Below are positions 37,784 through 47,086 of a stretch of 64,000 bases of DNA, piece after piece. Source of the stretch: Nitrosomonas sp. (GTDB lineage Bacteria; Pseudomonadota; Gammaproteobacteria; Burkholderiales; Nitrosomonadaceae); contig JAMWZY010000001.1 of assembly GCA_024281825.1 (NCBI GenBank), positions 1 to 64,000 on the forward strand, read 5' to 3'. The notes beneath the pieces were generated by a model that was not told the DNA's origin, searched no databases, and saw only the letters and a list, made by a program, of their open reading frames with translations. How positions within the stretch are numbered: the first letter of the stretch is position 1; each line of letters opens with the position of its first letter. Made by a program: the position numbers and the translations under genes.

Positions 37784-39247
37784 ATGCTGGCATCACTATT
37801 CCAGACTACCTCCCCTATTGACTTATCTACCAAACCATCACATATCCTTGCAATTTTTCCTAAGTTAGAAAAGCTTCCAAAAAAATATAGTGTTCCTGGT
37901 GAAGCAGCGCTAGAAAAATTGCTTTTAAGGCGTGGCATGCAACTGCATGACATTCTGAATGCTCCAGTCAGCGCTAATCTGGATAATGGAGAGCTTTGTG
38001 CTTGGGTCATGCTAGATACTGAACGCTCTGTATTTGAACAACAAGTTTGCTTAAGAAAAGCACTTAAACTGCTTTTAACCGAGAATCCAACGGAAATTTT
38101 TCTCTCCGTGCATGGCACGACACAGCAGAAAAAAGCATTTGCTGAATTAGCAACCTATGTTACTTGGCTCAATGGTGCAATTCTACCGATACGAAAGAGT
38201 GAACCGACAAGAAAACCTTTAAACAAAATTTTTCTTCATAATTATAAAGATGATGATAATTTCCTGACGCAACGAGCCGTGGCAGAAGGCAATCTATTGG
38301 CACGCGGCTTAACGATGTTACCCGCTAATGAGTTAACACCTAAAACCTACCGAGAACAAATTAAGAAACTCGCAGAAAACGAGGGATGGAAGTACCAGGA
38401 ATTTGACTTTGACACGCTAAGACAGATGGGAGCTGGCGCCTTTATTGCGGTGGCACAAGGTAGTCACGATCCGAAAGAAGCCTCCATTATTCATCTACAG
38501 AATACTTTCAAGCAAAACCAACCGCAAAAACAAGTTGCTATTGTCGGAAAAGGTATTTGCTTTGACACGGGCGGACTCAATCTGAAGTCTGCACGCTACA
38601 TGCAAGGTATGCACGAAGATATGAATGGCTCGGCCGTCGCATTAGGGATTCTACTGGCTGCAACACGGGCAGAAATTCCCATACAGATCGATTGCTGGCT
38701 AGCGATCGCACAAAACCATCTCAGCCCGGGTGCATATAAGCAGAATGACATCATTTCATCACTGAATAAGATATCGATTGAAATCGTGCATACCGACGCT
38801 GAAGGACGTTTGGTTTTGGCAGATACCTTAAATCTCGCGGCAAACTTAAAACCAGACTTGATTATCGATTTTGCCACTTTGACCGGCAGTATGATATCCG
38901 CGGTCGGATCGCGTTATAGTGGAATTTTTAGCAACCGAGAGGATCTCGCTCAAAAAGCAATCACAGCCGGTGAAGTAAGTGGTGAGAGGGTTTGCTGGTT
39001 TCCTATGGACGCAGACTATGATGAAGATCTCGAGAGTGAAGTTGCTGATATCAAGCAATGTACGCTCGATTCAAATGTTGATCACATTCTAGCTGCGCGC
39101 TTTTTAAATCGATTTGTTAACGACACTCCATGGCTACACATGGATTTGTCCGCCTGTAACCATAAGGGCGGGCTCGGCGCTGTAGAGAGCTACATCACAG
39201 GCTTCGGCGTCAACTGGGGAATACAGTTTTTTAGATCCTTTCGATAG
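37784..39247 (+). CDS. Leucyl aminopeptidase family protein (peptidase M17)
   Basis: 487-aa two-metal aminopeptidase that removes N-terminal residues from peptides in the cytoplasm. The catalytic domain shows VGKGICFDTGGLNLKSA (about 255-271, with the active-site Lys and metal-binding Asp), M-H-E-D-M-N-G-S-A (about 279-287), and HTDAEGRLVLADTL (about 335-348), the M17 signature (usually N-T-D-A-E-G-R; His here in place of Asn). The N-terminal regulatory domain (about 1-165) is less conserved. It belongs to the shorter PepB-like M17 branch rather than to classical PepA. AGGAAAGC precedes the ATG. It converges with mltD. Confidence 0.92.
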   Translation: MLASLFQTTSPIDLSTKPSHILAIFPKLEKLPKKYSVPGEAALEKLLLRRGMQLHDILNAPVSANLDNGELCAWVMLDTERSVFEQQVCLRKALKLLLTENPTEIFLSVHGTTQQKKAFAELATYVTWLNGAILPIRKSEPTRKPLNKIFLHNYKDDDNFLTQRAVAEGNLLARGLTMLPANELTPKTYREQIKKLAENEGWKYQEFDFDTLRQMGAGAFIAVAQGSHDPKEASIIHLQNTFKQNQPQKQVAIVGKGICFDTGGLNLKSARYMQGMHEDMNGSAVALGILLAATRAEIPIQIDCWLAIAQNHLSPGAYKQNDIISSLNKISIEIVHTDAEGRLVLADTLNLAANLKPDLIIDFATLTGSMISAVGSRYSGIFSNREDLAQKAITAGEVSGERVCWFPMDADYDEDLESEVADIKQCTLDSNVDHILAARFLNRFVNDTPWLHMDLSACNHKGGLGAVESYITGFGVNWGIQFFRSFR

Positions 39248-39273
39248 CGACCCACCTCAAATAAAACTTGATA

Positions 39274-39301
39274 AGTTGTTACGCGTCGCATCGCAACAAC
39301 T
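39274..39301. terminator. Short hairpin between convergent genes
   Basis: AGTTGTT (39274-39280) pairs with AACAACT (39295-39301), with additional G-C pairs inside, and abuts the mltD stop codon. Likely a modest bidirectional terminator. Confidence 0.4.
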
Positions 39302-39302
39302 A

Positions 39303-40586
39303 TTAGTTTTTCGCTAGCAGTAGCTCCTGTCCAATCGATAAACTGATGTTGCTATTATTATTCCACTGCTTAATTTGATCGATGGTTGTGCCGTGCCGCT
39401 TTGCAATGTGGTACAACGTATCGCCTTTTTTAACAATATAAACATCCGCTGAGGTTTTTTTATAAGCCACTGATGCATTAGATCGCTTGATTAGAGAAGG
39501 GGCCAATAATACCTGATCATTAGCGAGAGCAATTTCCTTACCATTCAACAAGTTATTCATCGTTCGAAGTAAGTGAACGGTTGTTCCATGCCTGTTGGCA
39601 ATCACCTGAATATTCTCGCCTTTTTTGACATGATACAACTGCCAGGGAGCCTTGGCGTTCTGATATATCTGCAGATTTCTTAAAAAAGTTTTACTATTAT
39701 CCTTAGGAAGCAACAATGTGCGTGGTTCATCAAAAACCTTAACAATAAAGCCATTGTACGCAGGATTAAGTTTGGTAAATTCTATTTCGGAAATATTAGC
39801 TAGGCGGGCAACAACTGGAACTTCGATAGGCTTGTGAATTTTAACTGTATCAAAGTACGGTCGATTCGGCACCGGTCGAAGTTTTATGCCATATTTCTTT
39901 GAATTTGCGACAATATCTTTGACCACTAATAGCTTATAAACATATTGCTTAGCTTCAATAGGCAAACTCAGTTGATAAAATCCCTTTGCCTTATCTTTTG
40001 CAGAGGTTTTAGCTAAAATCCTTCCAACGACGCCTTCACCGACATTATAAGCAGCAATGGCAAGCTCCCAGCTATCAAATCGATCATATAAATACTGCAG
40101 ATAGTTAAGCGCTGCTTCGGTTGATGCGATCACATCGCGACGATCGTCATACCATATCGTCTGTGATAACCCTAAATATTTACCTGTTCTTGGAACAAAC
40201 TGCCATAAGCCTGTGGAAGGATTGCCTGGCGCTGCTTTTACAAGAGGATTGTAAGAACTTTCTACGACGGGTATAAGCGCAATCTCCATCGGCATACCAC
40301 GCCGTTCGACTTCTTCTACGATATGAAATAAATAACGTTCACTGTTTGAAACTATACGATTAAACGTCTGAAGATTCTTAGCATACGATGCTTGAATAGT
40401 GCGTCTTTCTTTGCTATCAGGCGGTGCTACTAGTGCAAGTCCATTCCTGACACGATCCCACAAATTTGTTTGCGAATTGTTGCTTTGCAAAAATTGACTG
40501 GCAGATGTATTAAACGATGTTAGTAAGCAAATCCAGAAAAACGATATTACAATTCTCGAAAATTTTATTTTTCTTTTTAAAATCAT
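39303..40586 (-). CDS. mltD: Membrane-bound lytic murein transglycosylase D
   Basis: 427-aa exported lytic transglycosylase that cleaves the MurNAc-GlcNAc bond to form anhydro-muropeptides. It has a hydrophobic N-terminal signal (about 9-28), an SLT domain at about 85-200 with the catalytic glutamate in VVESSYNPLVKAAPGNPSTG followed by LWQFVPRTGKYLGL, and two C-terminal LysM domains (about 317-362 and 381-426) that hold it to the glycan. I see no lipobox cysteine, unlike E. coli MltD. Its products would be imported by the AmpG-like permease encoded at 47087-48463. Confidence 0.94.
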   Translation of the reverse strand: MILKRKIKFSRIVISFFWICLLTSFNTSASQFLQSNNSQTNLWDRVRNGLALVAPPDSKERRTIQASYAKNLQTFNRIVSNSERYLFHIVEEVERRGMPMEIALIPVVESSYNPLVKAAPGNPSTGLWQFVPRTGKYLGLSQTIWYDDRRDVIASTEAALNYLQYLYDRFDSWELAIAAYNVGEGVVGRILAKTSAKDKAKGFYQLSLPIEAKQYVYKLLVVKDIVANSKKYGIKLRPVPNRPYFDTVKIHKPIEVPVVARLANISEIEFTKLNPAYNGFIVKVFDEPRTLLLPKDNSKTFLRNLQIYQNAKAPWQLYHVKKGENIQVIANRHGTTVHLLRTMNNLLNGKEIALANDQVLLAPSLIKRSNASVAYKKTSADVYIVKKGDTLYHIAKRHGTTIDQIKQWNNNSNISLSIGQELLLAKN

Positions 40587-40732
40587 CTATATAAATCATT
40601 TTTTATAGCCATACGAGTTAACAGGATAACCAAATTTTTAATATTTGCAAACAACTTTTTTTTGTGATTCGTGAAACGAGATGCCAAAATTTAATTAAAT
40701 ATCAATTCATTAGAAAAATATATTCTAGTTAT

Positions 40733-41167
40733 CTATAAGCTATTTTCATTGCTGATATTCGATTGGCTTTCGAAGGTTTGTAACTGAACAACCGATTTTG
40801 CTTTCCATCCTTTTTTCCTGTGCTCAACACTTACATTAGTAAAAATCCCTCCACGCACATAGAAGCGTGATGTCAAACGTAGATACCTCGGCCTTAATAA
40901 AGCAACCAGATCATCCATAATTTTATTGGTTACCGCCTCATGAAACACGCCTTGATCACGATACGACCATATATACAGCTTTAGGCTTTTTAGTTCGACA
41001 CATTTTTTGTCCGGAATATAATCCAGAGTCAGCTTTGCAAAATCAGGTTGGCCTGTTTTGGGGCATAAGCAAGTAAACTCGGGAATCTCCATATGGATTT
41101 GATAATCCCGATTAACATAGGGATTATTAAAAGCCTCTAGTTTCTTATCAATTTTATTCGTCATCAT
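40733..41167 (-). CDS. queF: NADPH-dependent 7-cyano-7-deazaguanine reductase (short QueF)
   Basis: 144-aa enzyme that reduces preQ0 to preQ1 in queuosine synthesis. It is the short, unimodular QueF type. The active-site cysteine is in [14 protein letters not shown] (about 33-46), and the QueF signature is present as [22 protein letters not shown] (residues about 55-77, E-L-K-S-L-K-x-Y), followed by the conserved His/Glu pair. The C-terminus ends in an F-x-V-R-G-G-I segment. Two adjacent ATG codons are possible starts (41167, 41164). No other queuosine gene is nearby. Confidence 0.95.
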   Translation of the reverse strand: MMTNKIDKKLEAFNNPYVNRDYQIHMEIPEFTCLCPKTGQPDFAKLTLDYIPDKKCVELKSLKLYIWSYRDQGVFHEAVTNKIMDDLVALLRPRYLRLTSRFYVRGGIFTNVSVEHRKKGWKAKSVVQLQTFESQSNISNENSL

Positions 41168-41262
41168 TCACATCCACTACGCAAGGGTATTCGGTTACAA
41201 TAAAAGCAATCGCATTGAATTGTCTTTACAATTTTAACCTTACATTATCTCATAAACTCGAA

Positions 41263-44200
41263 TTGCGCTTAACCTGTATCAAACTCGCTGGCTTCAAATC
41301 GTTTGTGGATCCCACTACCATTCCTGTTTCAAGCAATCTGATTGGAGTTGTGGGGCCGAACGGATGCGGCAAATCTAATGTTATTGATGCAGTAAGGTGG
41401 GTTCTGGGTGAATCGAAAGCCTCTGCATTGCGTGGCGATTCCATACAAGATGTCATTTTTGCGGGCTCCAATAGCCGCAAAGCTATTGGGCGTGCAAGTG
41501 TCGAAATTGTTTTCGATAACGAGCTAAAAAGAGCGCCTGGACAGTGGTTAAATTATGCTGAAATTGCCATTAAACGCGTGCTCCAACGCGATGGCATTTC
41601 TAGCTATTACATTAACAATATCCAGGTGCGCCGACGCGACATTTTTGATCTTTTTTTGGGCACAGGTATTGGCGGTCATGGCTATGCGATTATCGAACAA
41701 GGCATGTTGTCGCGAATTATTGAGGCCAAGCCTGTTGAACTCAAAGGTTTTTTAGAAGAAGCGGCAGGGATTTCCCAATATCGGGAAAGGCGTCAAGAAA
41801 CTTCCACGCGCCTGATGGAATCTCGAAAAAATTTAACACGCTTGGCAGACATCCAACAAGAACTCATCATTCAACTGCAACACTTGGAGTTACAAGCTGA
41901 AGCGGCTGAGCGCTACCAAACTTATCAACATGAAGTGCACACGGCACAATCGCTGCTATGGCTGCATAAGCGAAATGACGCATTGCAACAACAAAACGTC
42001 GCTGCAGAAGCAATTCTAAAACTCGAAACTGAATTAGAACAGGTATCTTCTGCCCAAAGCAATACAGAAATTGAATTTCAACATTACCGAGAGTTGCAAA
42101 ATCTCGCTAACGACAGATTGCAACTTGCACAACAAGATACTTACACCGTAAATGCACAAATAGGTCGCATCGAGCAAGAGGTCAAATACCTAAGAGATAA
42201 TAAACATCGTTTGCAAGATCAAAATACAGCAATAGAAAATCAACTTGAAAAAATTTCCCAACTAAAAGCAGATACTTTAAAAGAACAAAAATTTTGGCAT
42301 CAAGAAAGAGAAGAAACACGATTGGTAGTCGATGAAAATGTACGTAAACATGAAAACGAGTACAACATGCTACCTGAGCTAGAAAAAGCAGTATTAAAGC
42401 ATCAAGAGCAATCCAATCAATGCCAGCAAGATCTTATTATTGTTGAACAAAGCAATCGCCTTGAAAACATTCAGCTTGCACATTACGAGAAAAACATCCA
42501 GCAACTTAAAGTTCGTCACGCGCGATTACTGAATGAACAAAGCCAACTTCTGCAAGTTGATTCTGCAAAATTAAACGAATTACAATCAAAAATTAAACAA
42601 ATCGAACTGGCGCTGGAAAAAAACAACCTTGTGCAACAAAATAGGATGCAGCAACTTACGGCAACAACCCATCAGAAACAAGAAGCCAGTCACAGCATCA
42701 GAGAATTACAAGACGCACTCTCCCAAGCTACAGCACGACTTAAAGCGATCGACAATCTGCAACAAAAACTTCAAAACGCTAATCATTCGGATGCTTGGTT
42801 TCGCAAAAATCAACTTGATCGCGTACCAAAGCTATGGCAAAAAATAAGTATTCCTGTCGAATGGGAAAGTGCGCTTGAGTCGGTTATGCGGGAAAAACTG
42901 AATAGTATTGAATTGAAAAAACTAGACCATTTTCAAAGTAGTATTGATGGCGCTCCTAACAGCAAATGGATCGTTTACGAAAAACCAAGTAACGCTTTGT
43001 ACACTCAATCATGCCTCGAAGGTAATACCGCAAATCACAACATTAATTTTAAGCAACTACTGACTTTGGTGAACACCAAAGAACCTGAAATGCTATTGGT
43101 CTTACAAGAGTGGCTAAATCACGTCTATATGATCGAAAATATTGAACTGGGTTTTCAGCAACGCGGGTATTTGAATCATGGTGAAATTTTAGTAACGCCG
43201 CAAGGACATATCTTCACGCAATCTAGTTTCTTCTTTTATGCACCGGATTCAGAGTTACATGGTGTTCTGTCGCGACAGCATGAACTTGAGAAAACACAAC
43301 AAGAAATAAATCGGCTCGAACCACTCGTAAATCAACAAAAAGATACGTTGCAGCTGATTGAGAATGACTTTGCCAAGCTGAGTAGCGCCGTTGAAATTGC
43401 AATGGATGAGCGTAAGCAGAACGAAAAAAACAAGCATGATTTAGAACTTCAATTGGCTAAACTTTCACAACTAAATGAACAATTTCTACATCGAAACCAG
43501 CAGATAGATTCTGAACTAATAGAAATCAAACAATCGCTTGAACAAGAGTATGAATTGCAACAGCTAACAAAAGCGAAACAGGAAGAAGCCTTGGAACAGA
43601 TTCATGTGCTCAGAGAGCGTGCCGAACAGTATCAAAGAACCTGGCAAGCGTCGAATCAATTGCTTGCGGAGCAACGAAAAAAACTGCACGAAATATCGCA
43701 ACAATCGCAACAAACCGTGCTGTACGCCAATACTTGCGATAATAAAATTAATGAAACGAATGACAAGCTAACGTCAATCGAAGAAAATTTACAGCAACTA
43801 GCTGATACGCAACTGCGCTTGAACGATGAGATCCATGCCTTAAATGAAGACAACTTGCATCAACAACTCAATGCACTACAATCACAACGAACATCGACCG
43901 AGCAAACTTTATCAGCAGCTCGGCAAGAAATTGAAACCATCATGCACCATCTACGCGAAACCGAAAACACGCGTTTAACTTGCGAGCATCAAACCCATAA
44001 AATCAAAGACGAAATTAATCAAATTCGCCTAAAAGAACAAGCAGCCGCGATTGGTATTGAACAATTGAATGAATTAATCAGCAATGCAAAGCACAACGTT
44101 GAAGAATTATCGCTTTTAGCAAACAAAAAAAATATTTCCACTTTACAATCTGAAATCAATCGGCTTAATGCAAACATCGCTGCACTAGGTACAGTTAATC

Positions 44201-44820
44201 TAGCATCTTTGGAAGAATTGGCCAATGCCAGAAGCCGTGAATCGAATCTAACCAGCCAAATAGCAGATCTCAACGAAGCCATCGCAACCCTGGAAAACGT
44301 TATTCAAAAAATCGACGCTGAAACCGAATTGCGTTTAAAAGAAACTTTTAATCAAGTTAATCAATATCTTGGAGAGATTTTTCCAATCATTTTTTCTGGT
44401 GGTAAAGCAAAGCTGGAATTAAACAACGATCAAATACTTGATTCCGGGTTAGTTTTAACCGCCCAACCTCCAGGAAAAAAGAACAGCTCAATTCATCTGC
44501 TCTCGGGGGGAGAAAAAGCTTTGACCGCTTTGGCGCTCATTTTTGCATTGTTTCGCCTCAATCCCGCGCCTTTTTGCTTATTAGATGAAGTGGATGCGCC
44601 TTTGGATGATCGAAATACTGAACGGTTCTGTGAATTAGTAAAAAAAATGGCATTACAAACACAATTTTTATTCATTAGTCATAATAAAATCACCATGGAA
44701 ATGGCACAGCAGTTAATCGGAGTTACAATGCAGGAACAGGGAGTATCAAAAATAGTCGCGGTGGATATCGCTGATGCCATTAAAATGGGCAAACAAATTA
44801 AGCAGCCGGATCTAGTGTAG
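41263..44820 (+). CDS. smc: Chromosome segregation protein SMC
   Basis: About 1185-aa condensin ATPase. The N-terminal half-ATPase has KLAGFKSFVDPTTIPV and Walker A GPNGCGKSNVID (about 32-43). Two long coiled coils follow, with a hinge at about 500-660, and the C-terminal half has the ABC signature LLSGGEKALTALAL (about 1085-1098) and Walker B FCLLDEVDAPLDD. Full motif set, so active. The start is uncertain: the family start (R-L-T-C-I-K-L) is reached from a TTG at 41263, with a second in-frame TTG at 41215; neither has a clear Shine-Dalgarno. It is divergent from queF and followed by zipA, the usual betaproteobacterial order. Confidence 0.94.
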   Translation: MRLTCIKLAGFKSFVDPTTIPVSSNLIGVVGPNGCGKSNVIDAVRWVLGESKASALRGDSIQDVIFAGSNSRKAIGRASVEIVFDNELKRAPGQWLNYAEIAIKRVLQRDGISSYYINNIQVRRRDIFDLFLGTGIGGHGYAIIEQGMLSRIIEAKPVELKGFLEEAAGISQYRERRQETSTRLMESRKNLTRLADIQQELIIQLQHLELQAEAAERYQTYQHEVHTAQSLLWLHKRNDALQQQNVAAEAILKLETELEQVSSAQSNTEIEFQHYRELQNLANDRLQLAQQDTYTVNAQIGRIEQEVKYLRDNKHRLQDQNTAIENQLEKISQLKADTLKEQKFWHQEREETRLVVDENVRKHENEYNMLPELEKAVLKHQEQSNQCQQDLIIVEQSNRLENIQLAHYEKNIQQLKVRHARLLNEQSQLLQVDSAKLNELQSKIKQIELALEKNNLVQQNRMQQLTATTHQKQEASHSIRELQDALSQATARLKAIDNLQQKLQNANHSDAWFRKNQLDRVPKLWQKISIPVEWESALESVMREKLNSIELKKLDHFQSSIDGAPNSKWIVYEKPSNALYTQSCLEGNTANHNINFKQLLTLVNTKEPEMLLVLQEWLNHVYMIENIELGFQQRGYLNHGEILVTPQGHIFTQSSFFFYAPDSELHGVLSRQHELEKTQQEINRLEPLVNQQKDTLQLIENDFAKLSSAVEIAMDERKQNEKNKHDLELQLAKLSQLNEQFLHRNQQIDSELIEIKQSLEQEYELQQLTKAKQEEALEQIHVLRERAEQYQRTWQASNQLLAEQRKKLHEISQQSQQTVLYANTCDNKINETNDKLTSIEENLQQLADTQLRLNDEIHALNEDNLHQQLNALQSQRTSTEQTLSAARQEIETIMHHLRETENTRLTCEHQTHKIKDEINQIRLKEQAAAIGIEQLNELISNAKHNVEELSLLANKKNISTLQSEINRLNANIAALGTVNLASLEELANARSRESNLTSQIADLNEAIATLENVIQKIDAETELRLKETFNQVNQYLGEIFPIIFSGGKAKLELNNDQILDSGLVLTAQPPGKKNSSIHLLSGGEKALTALALIFALFRLNPAPFCLLDEVDAPLDDRNTERFCELVKKMALQTQFLFISHNKITMEMAQQLIGVTMQEQGVSKIVAVDIADAIKMGKQIKQPDLV

Positions 44821-44887
44821 CTGTTGATCGGTTAGCATTAAAATGATCTAATCTATACGCTGTGCATCAGGATTTTTAGGAGACGAA

Positions 44888-46084
44888 ATGGATATATTTA
44901 CCGACATGAGTGACTTGCAACTAAGCCTCATCATCATTGGCGCTATTATTATTGTGGGGGTAGCAATTTTCAATTGGATTCAGCAGCAACGTTATCAACG
45001 CAAAGTACAAGCAGCATTTGAATACAAACATGATGATGTTCTCCTGGATGCAGATTCAAGTGAATCTATGTCAGAAAGAATCGAGCCTGTTTTTAACAAA
45101 TCACCGCTGTACGAATCTGACTTCGAGTCGCACACACAACCGGATGCTTATCATTCACATGCACAGGATGTTAGAAAAAATGCGCCGATATCACCAACTC
45201 CATCGACCTCTCCATCAAATGCCACGAGTAATTCAGCGACACCTACATCGGTATTAATAGATTACGACAGCTCCACCAATTATATTGTTAACATCCGATC
45301 GGACTCTCCAATTGCCAACACATATATTGCAAAATTACTACAAAGAAAATTTGATTTTGGTAAAACGGTTGCGTGGTTAGGGCAACGCAATAGTGACGAG
45401 CCTTGGGAAGAAATAACCAATGAAGCAAATATTGAAAGTGACGGATACAGGCACATCAAAGGTTGTCTGCAATTGGCAGATAGGGCCGGGGCTATCAGTG
45501 AAGTCAATTTGTCGAAATTTCGGGATCTGGTTGAAGAATTCGCTTCACAAATTCACGCAACCGCGGAATGCCCAGACATCGTATCAACGCATGAGAAAGC
45601 TGTCGCTTTGGACAAGTTTTGTGTTGACGTTGATGCCATGATTGGCATCAACATTATCAGCAAAGATGATGGCGCCTTTGTCGGCACCAAGATCAGAGCG
45701 CTGGCTGAGGCATCAGGTTTCAAGTTGGATACAGATGGGGTTTTTAAATATCGTGATGACAATAATCATGTACTATTTACCTTAAGCAATTATGAATCGT
45801 CACCATTCTTGCCAGAAAATATGCGATCCCTTAATACACACGGCGTTACTTTCCTACTTGATGTCCCTAGAGTTGCACATGGAGAGCGAATTTTTGATCA
45901 AATGACGCATCTAGCTAAAATCTTCTCTAACACGCTAGGGGGTATTATTGTTGACGATAATCGCGTTCCACTTAGCGAAAGTGGCTTACAACGAAGCAAG
46001 CAACAATTAATAGATATACAGTCAGCGATGAAAAAAAACCATATTCACGCCGGCAGTGCCAGTGCATTGCGTTTATTTGTTTAA
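44888..46084 (+). CDS. zipA: Cell division protein ZipA
   Basis: 398 aa. One N-terminal transmembrane helix (about 10-29, LSLIIIGAIIIVGVAIFNWI) anchors it in the inner membrane. A Pro/Ser/Thr-rich flexible linker (about 60-125) leads to the C-terminal ZipA domain (about 250-390, VDAMIGINIISKDDGAFVGT...), which binds the FtsZ C-terminal tail and tethers the Z-ring. AGGAGACGAA before the ATG is a strong ribosome site. It lies 67 bases after smc; an adjacent ligA, common in relatives, is absent here. Confidence 0.92.
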   Translation: MDIFTDMSDLQLSLIIIGAIIIVGVAIFNWIQQQRYQRKVQAAFEYKHDDVLLDADSSESMSERIEPVFNKSPLYESDFESHTQPDAYHSHAQDVRKNAPISPTPSTSPSNATSNSATPTSVLIDYDSSTNYIVNIRSDSPIANTYIAKLLQRKFDFGKTVAWLGQRNSDEPWEEITNEANIESDGYRHIKGCLQLADRAGAISEVNLSKFRDLVEEFASQIHATAECPDIVSTHEKAVALDKFCVDVDAMIGINIISKDDGAFVGTKIRALAEASGFKLDTDGVFKYRDDNNHVLFTLSNYESSPFLPENMRSLNTHGVTFLLDVPRVAHGERIFDQMTHLAKIFSNTLGGIIVDDNRVPLSESGLQRSKQQLIDIQSAMKKNHIHAGSASALRLFV

Positions 46085-46226
46085 GCGTCTAATATACTTT
46101 GCGGGATTTGATCGTGCGCGTTGTAACACTGAGTATTGCGCCGAATTCTTAAGCACCGGAGCTGGAAAGAAATTATTTAGCTGTATTTTCATTTAACAAT
46201 GAATCACTTTAGAAAGTGATGTGAAT

Positions 46227-46427
46227 ATGAAGGCTGAGCTAAAATCTTTACAAGAGAAAACGCTTAAACTTATTGTCTTATATCGAAAGACTCGCCAGGA
46301 AAACTCCAGACTTCGCAAAGAACTTGCGGATACACAATCTCAGAATAAGAAATTAAATGAGAAAATAACGATTGCGACTCAACGGCTTGAAAAGCTTTTG
46401 TTAAATATTTCAGACAATGAATCCTAA
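46227..46427 (+). CDS. Small coiled-coil protein preceding zapA
   Basis: 66-68 aa, nearly all charged helix with heptad-like spacing (KAELKSLQEKTLKLIVLYRK), predicted to be a coiled coil. Proteins like this (TIGR02449-type, ZapB-like in size) regularly precede zapA in betaproteobacteria and may belong to the Z-ring. Its end overlaps the zapA start by 11 bases, so the two are translationally coupled. An in-frame GTG two codons upstream (46221) is an alternative start; neither has a strong ribosome site. Confidence 0.8.
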   Translation: MKAELKSLQEKTLKLIVLYRKTRQENSRLRKELADTQSQNKKLNEKITIATQRLEKLLLNISDNES

Positions 46428-46719
46428 CAAAACATTAAGCCTCAGGATTATGGGGCGGGATTTTTGCATTACTTGCCCAGACGATGAAGAAGACGACATT
46501 CAATTGGCCGCTGCTTATTTAGATCAAAAAGTCCGGGAAGTTAAAACCGAAGGCAAGATTGTTGATTCCGACCGAATAGCTTTGATTGTCGCACTGGGCA
46601 TTGCACACGAATTATTAATGTTGCGTAACGAAACAGGTTTTGACATAGACGAGTTTAAGCGTACAATTAAGTCGATAGATAAGCAAGTTGATGAAGCTAT
46701 CAATAGCAGAGAAGAGTAA
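46417..46719 (+). CDS. zapA: Cell division protein ZapA
   Basis: 100-aa Z-ring stabiliser. Seen: LSLRIMGRDFCITCPDDEED near the N-terminus (the ZapA I-x-G-x-x-F/Y pattern), AAAYLDQKVREVK, and a C-terminal helix (about 65-98) for dimer/tetramer coiled-coil formation. It begins inside the end of the coiled-coil gene and is followed by 6S RNA, the arrangement known from many proteobacteria. Confidence 0.94.
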   Translation: MNPNKTLSLRIMGRDFCITCPDDEEDDIQLAAAYLDQKVREVKTEGKIVDSDRIALIVALGIAHELLMLRNETGFDIDEFKRTIKSIDKQVDEAINSREE

Positions 46720-46740
46720 AAATATGCAATTGTTTACACG

Positions 46741-46922
46741 GTTACTCCCTGCGGTGTTCGTTTAAGACTTATATTCTTTGAACCAATTGTTAGAAAATGG
46801 CTGTGGACTTTAGTGATGCTGTTGTGTGCGCCTATTTATAGGATGTACCTGATGTATCCGTGAAGCAGCCGCCTTGAACCTATGGTTCAAGATGAAAGTC
46901 TGACGGCATATGCGGGGTCCTC
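46741..46922 (+). ncRNA. ssrS: 6S RNA
   Basis: The segment directly after zapA carries the conserved 6S RNA ends: a 5' part with CTCCCTGCGGTGTTCG and a 3' part with CCTTGAACCTATGGTTCAAG, followed by GACGGCATATGCGGGG, matching the proteobacterial pattern (GAUGUUCG ... CCUUGAACC-AGGGUUCAAGG ... CGGCAUCUC). The two ends can pair to form the closing stem. 6S RNA mimics an open promoter, binds sigma-70 RNA polymerase and lowers transcription in stationary phase. Ends are approximate; a T-rich stretch follows the 3' end. Confidence 0.88.
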
Positions 46923-47086
46923 CTTTCTTATTCTCGCCTAAAACGTGAGCTACGATTCTGATCCGTACAGTGTTATAGTTCCCTTGTACATTCAGTTATC
47001 AATAAAGTGATATGCAAAAGATGGCGAGTGAATCATCATTTGTTGAGATTCAGCACCATCGCGCAAAGATTCCTGTACAACTCCCA

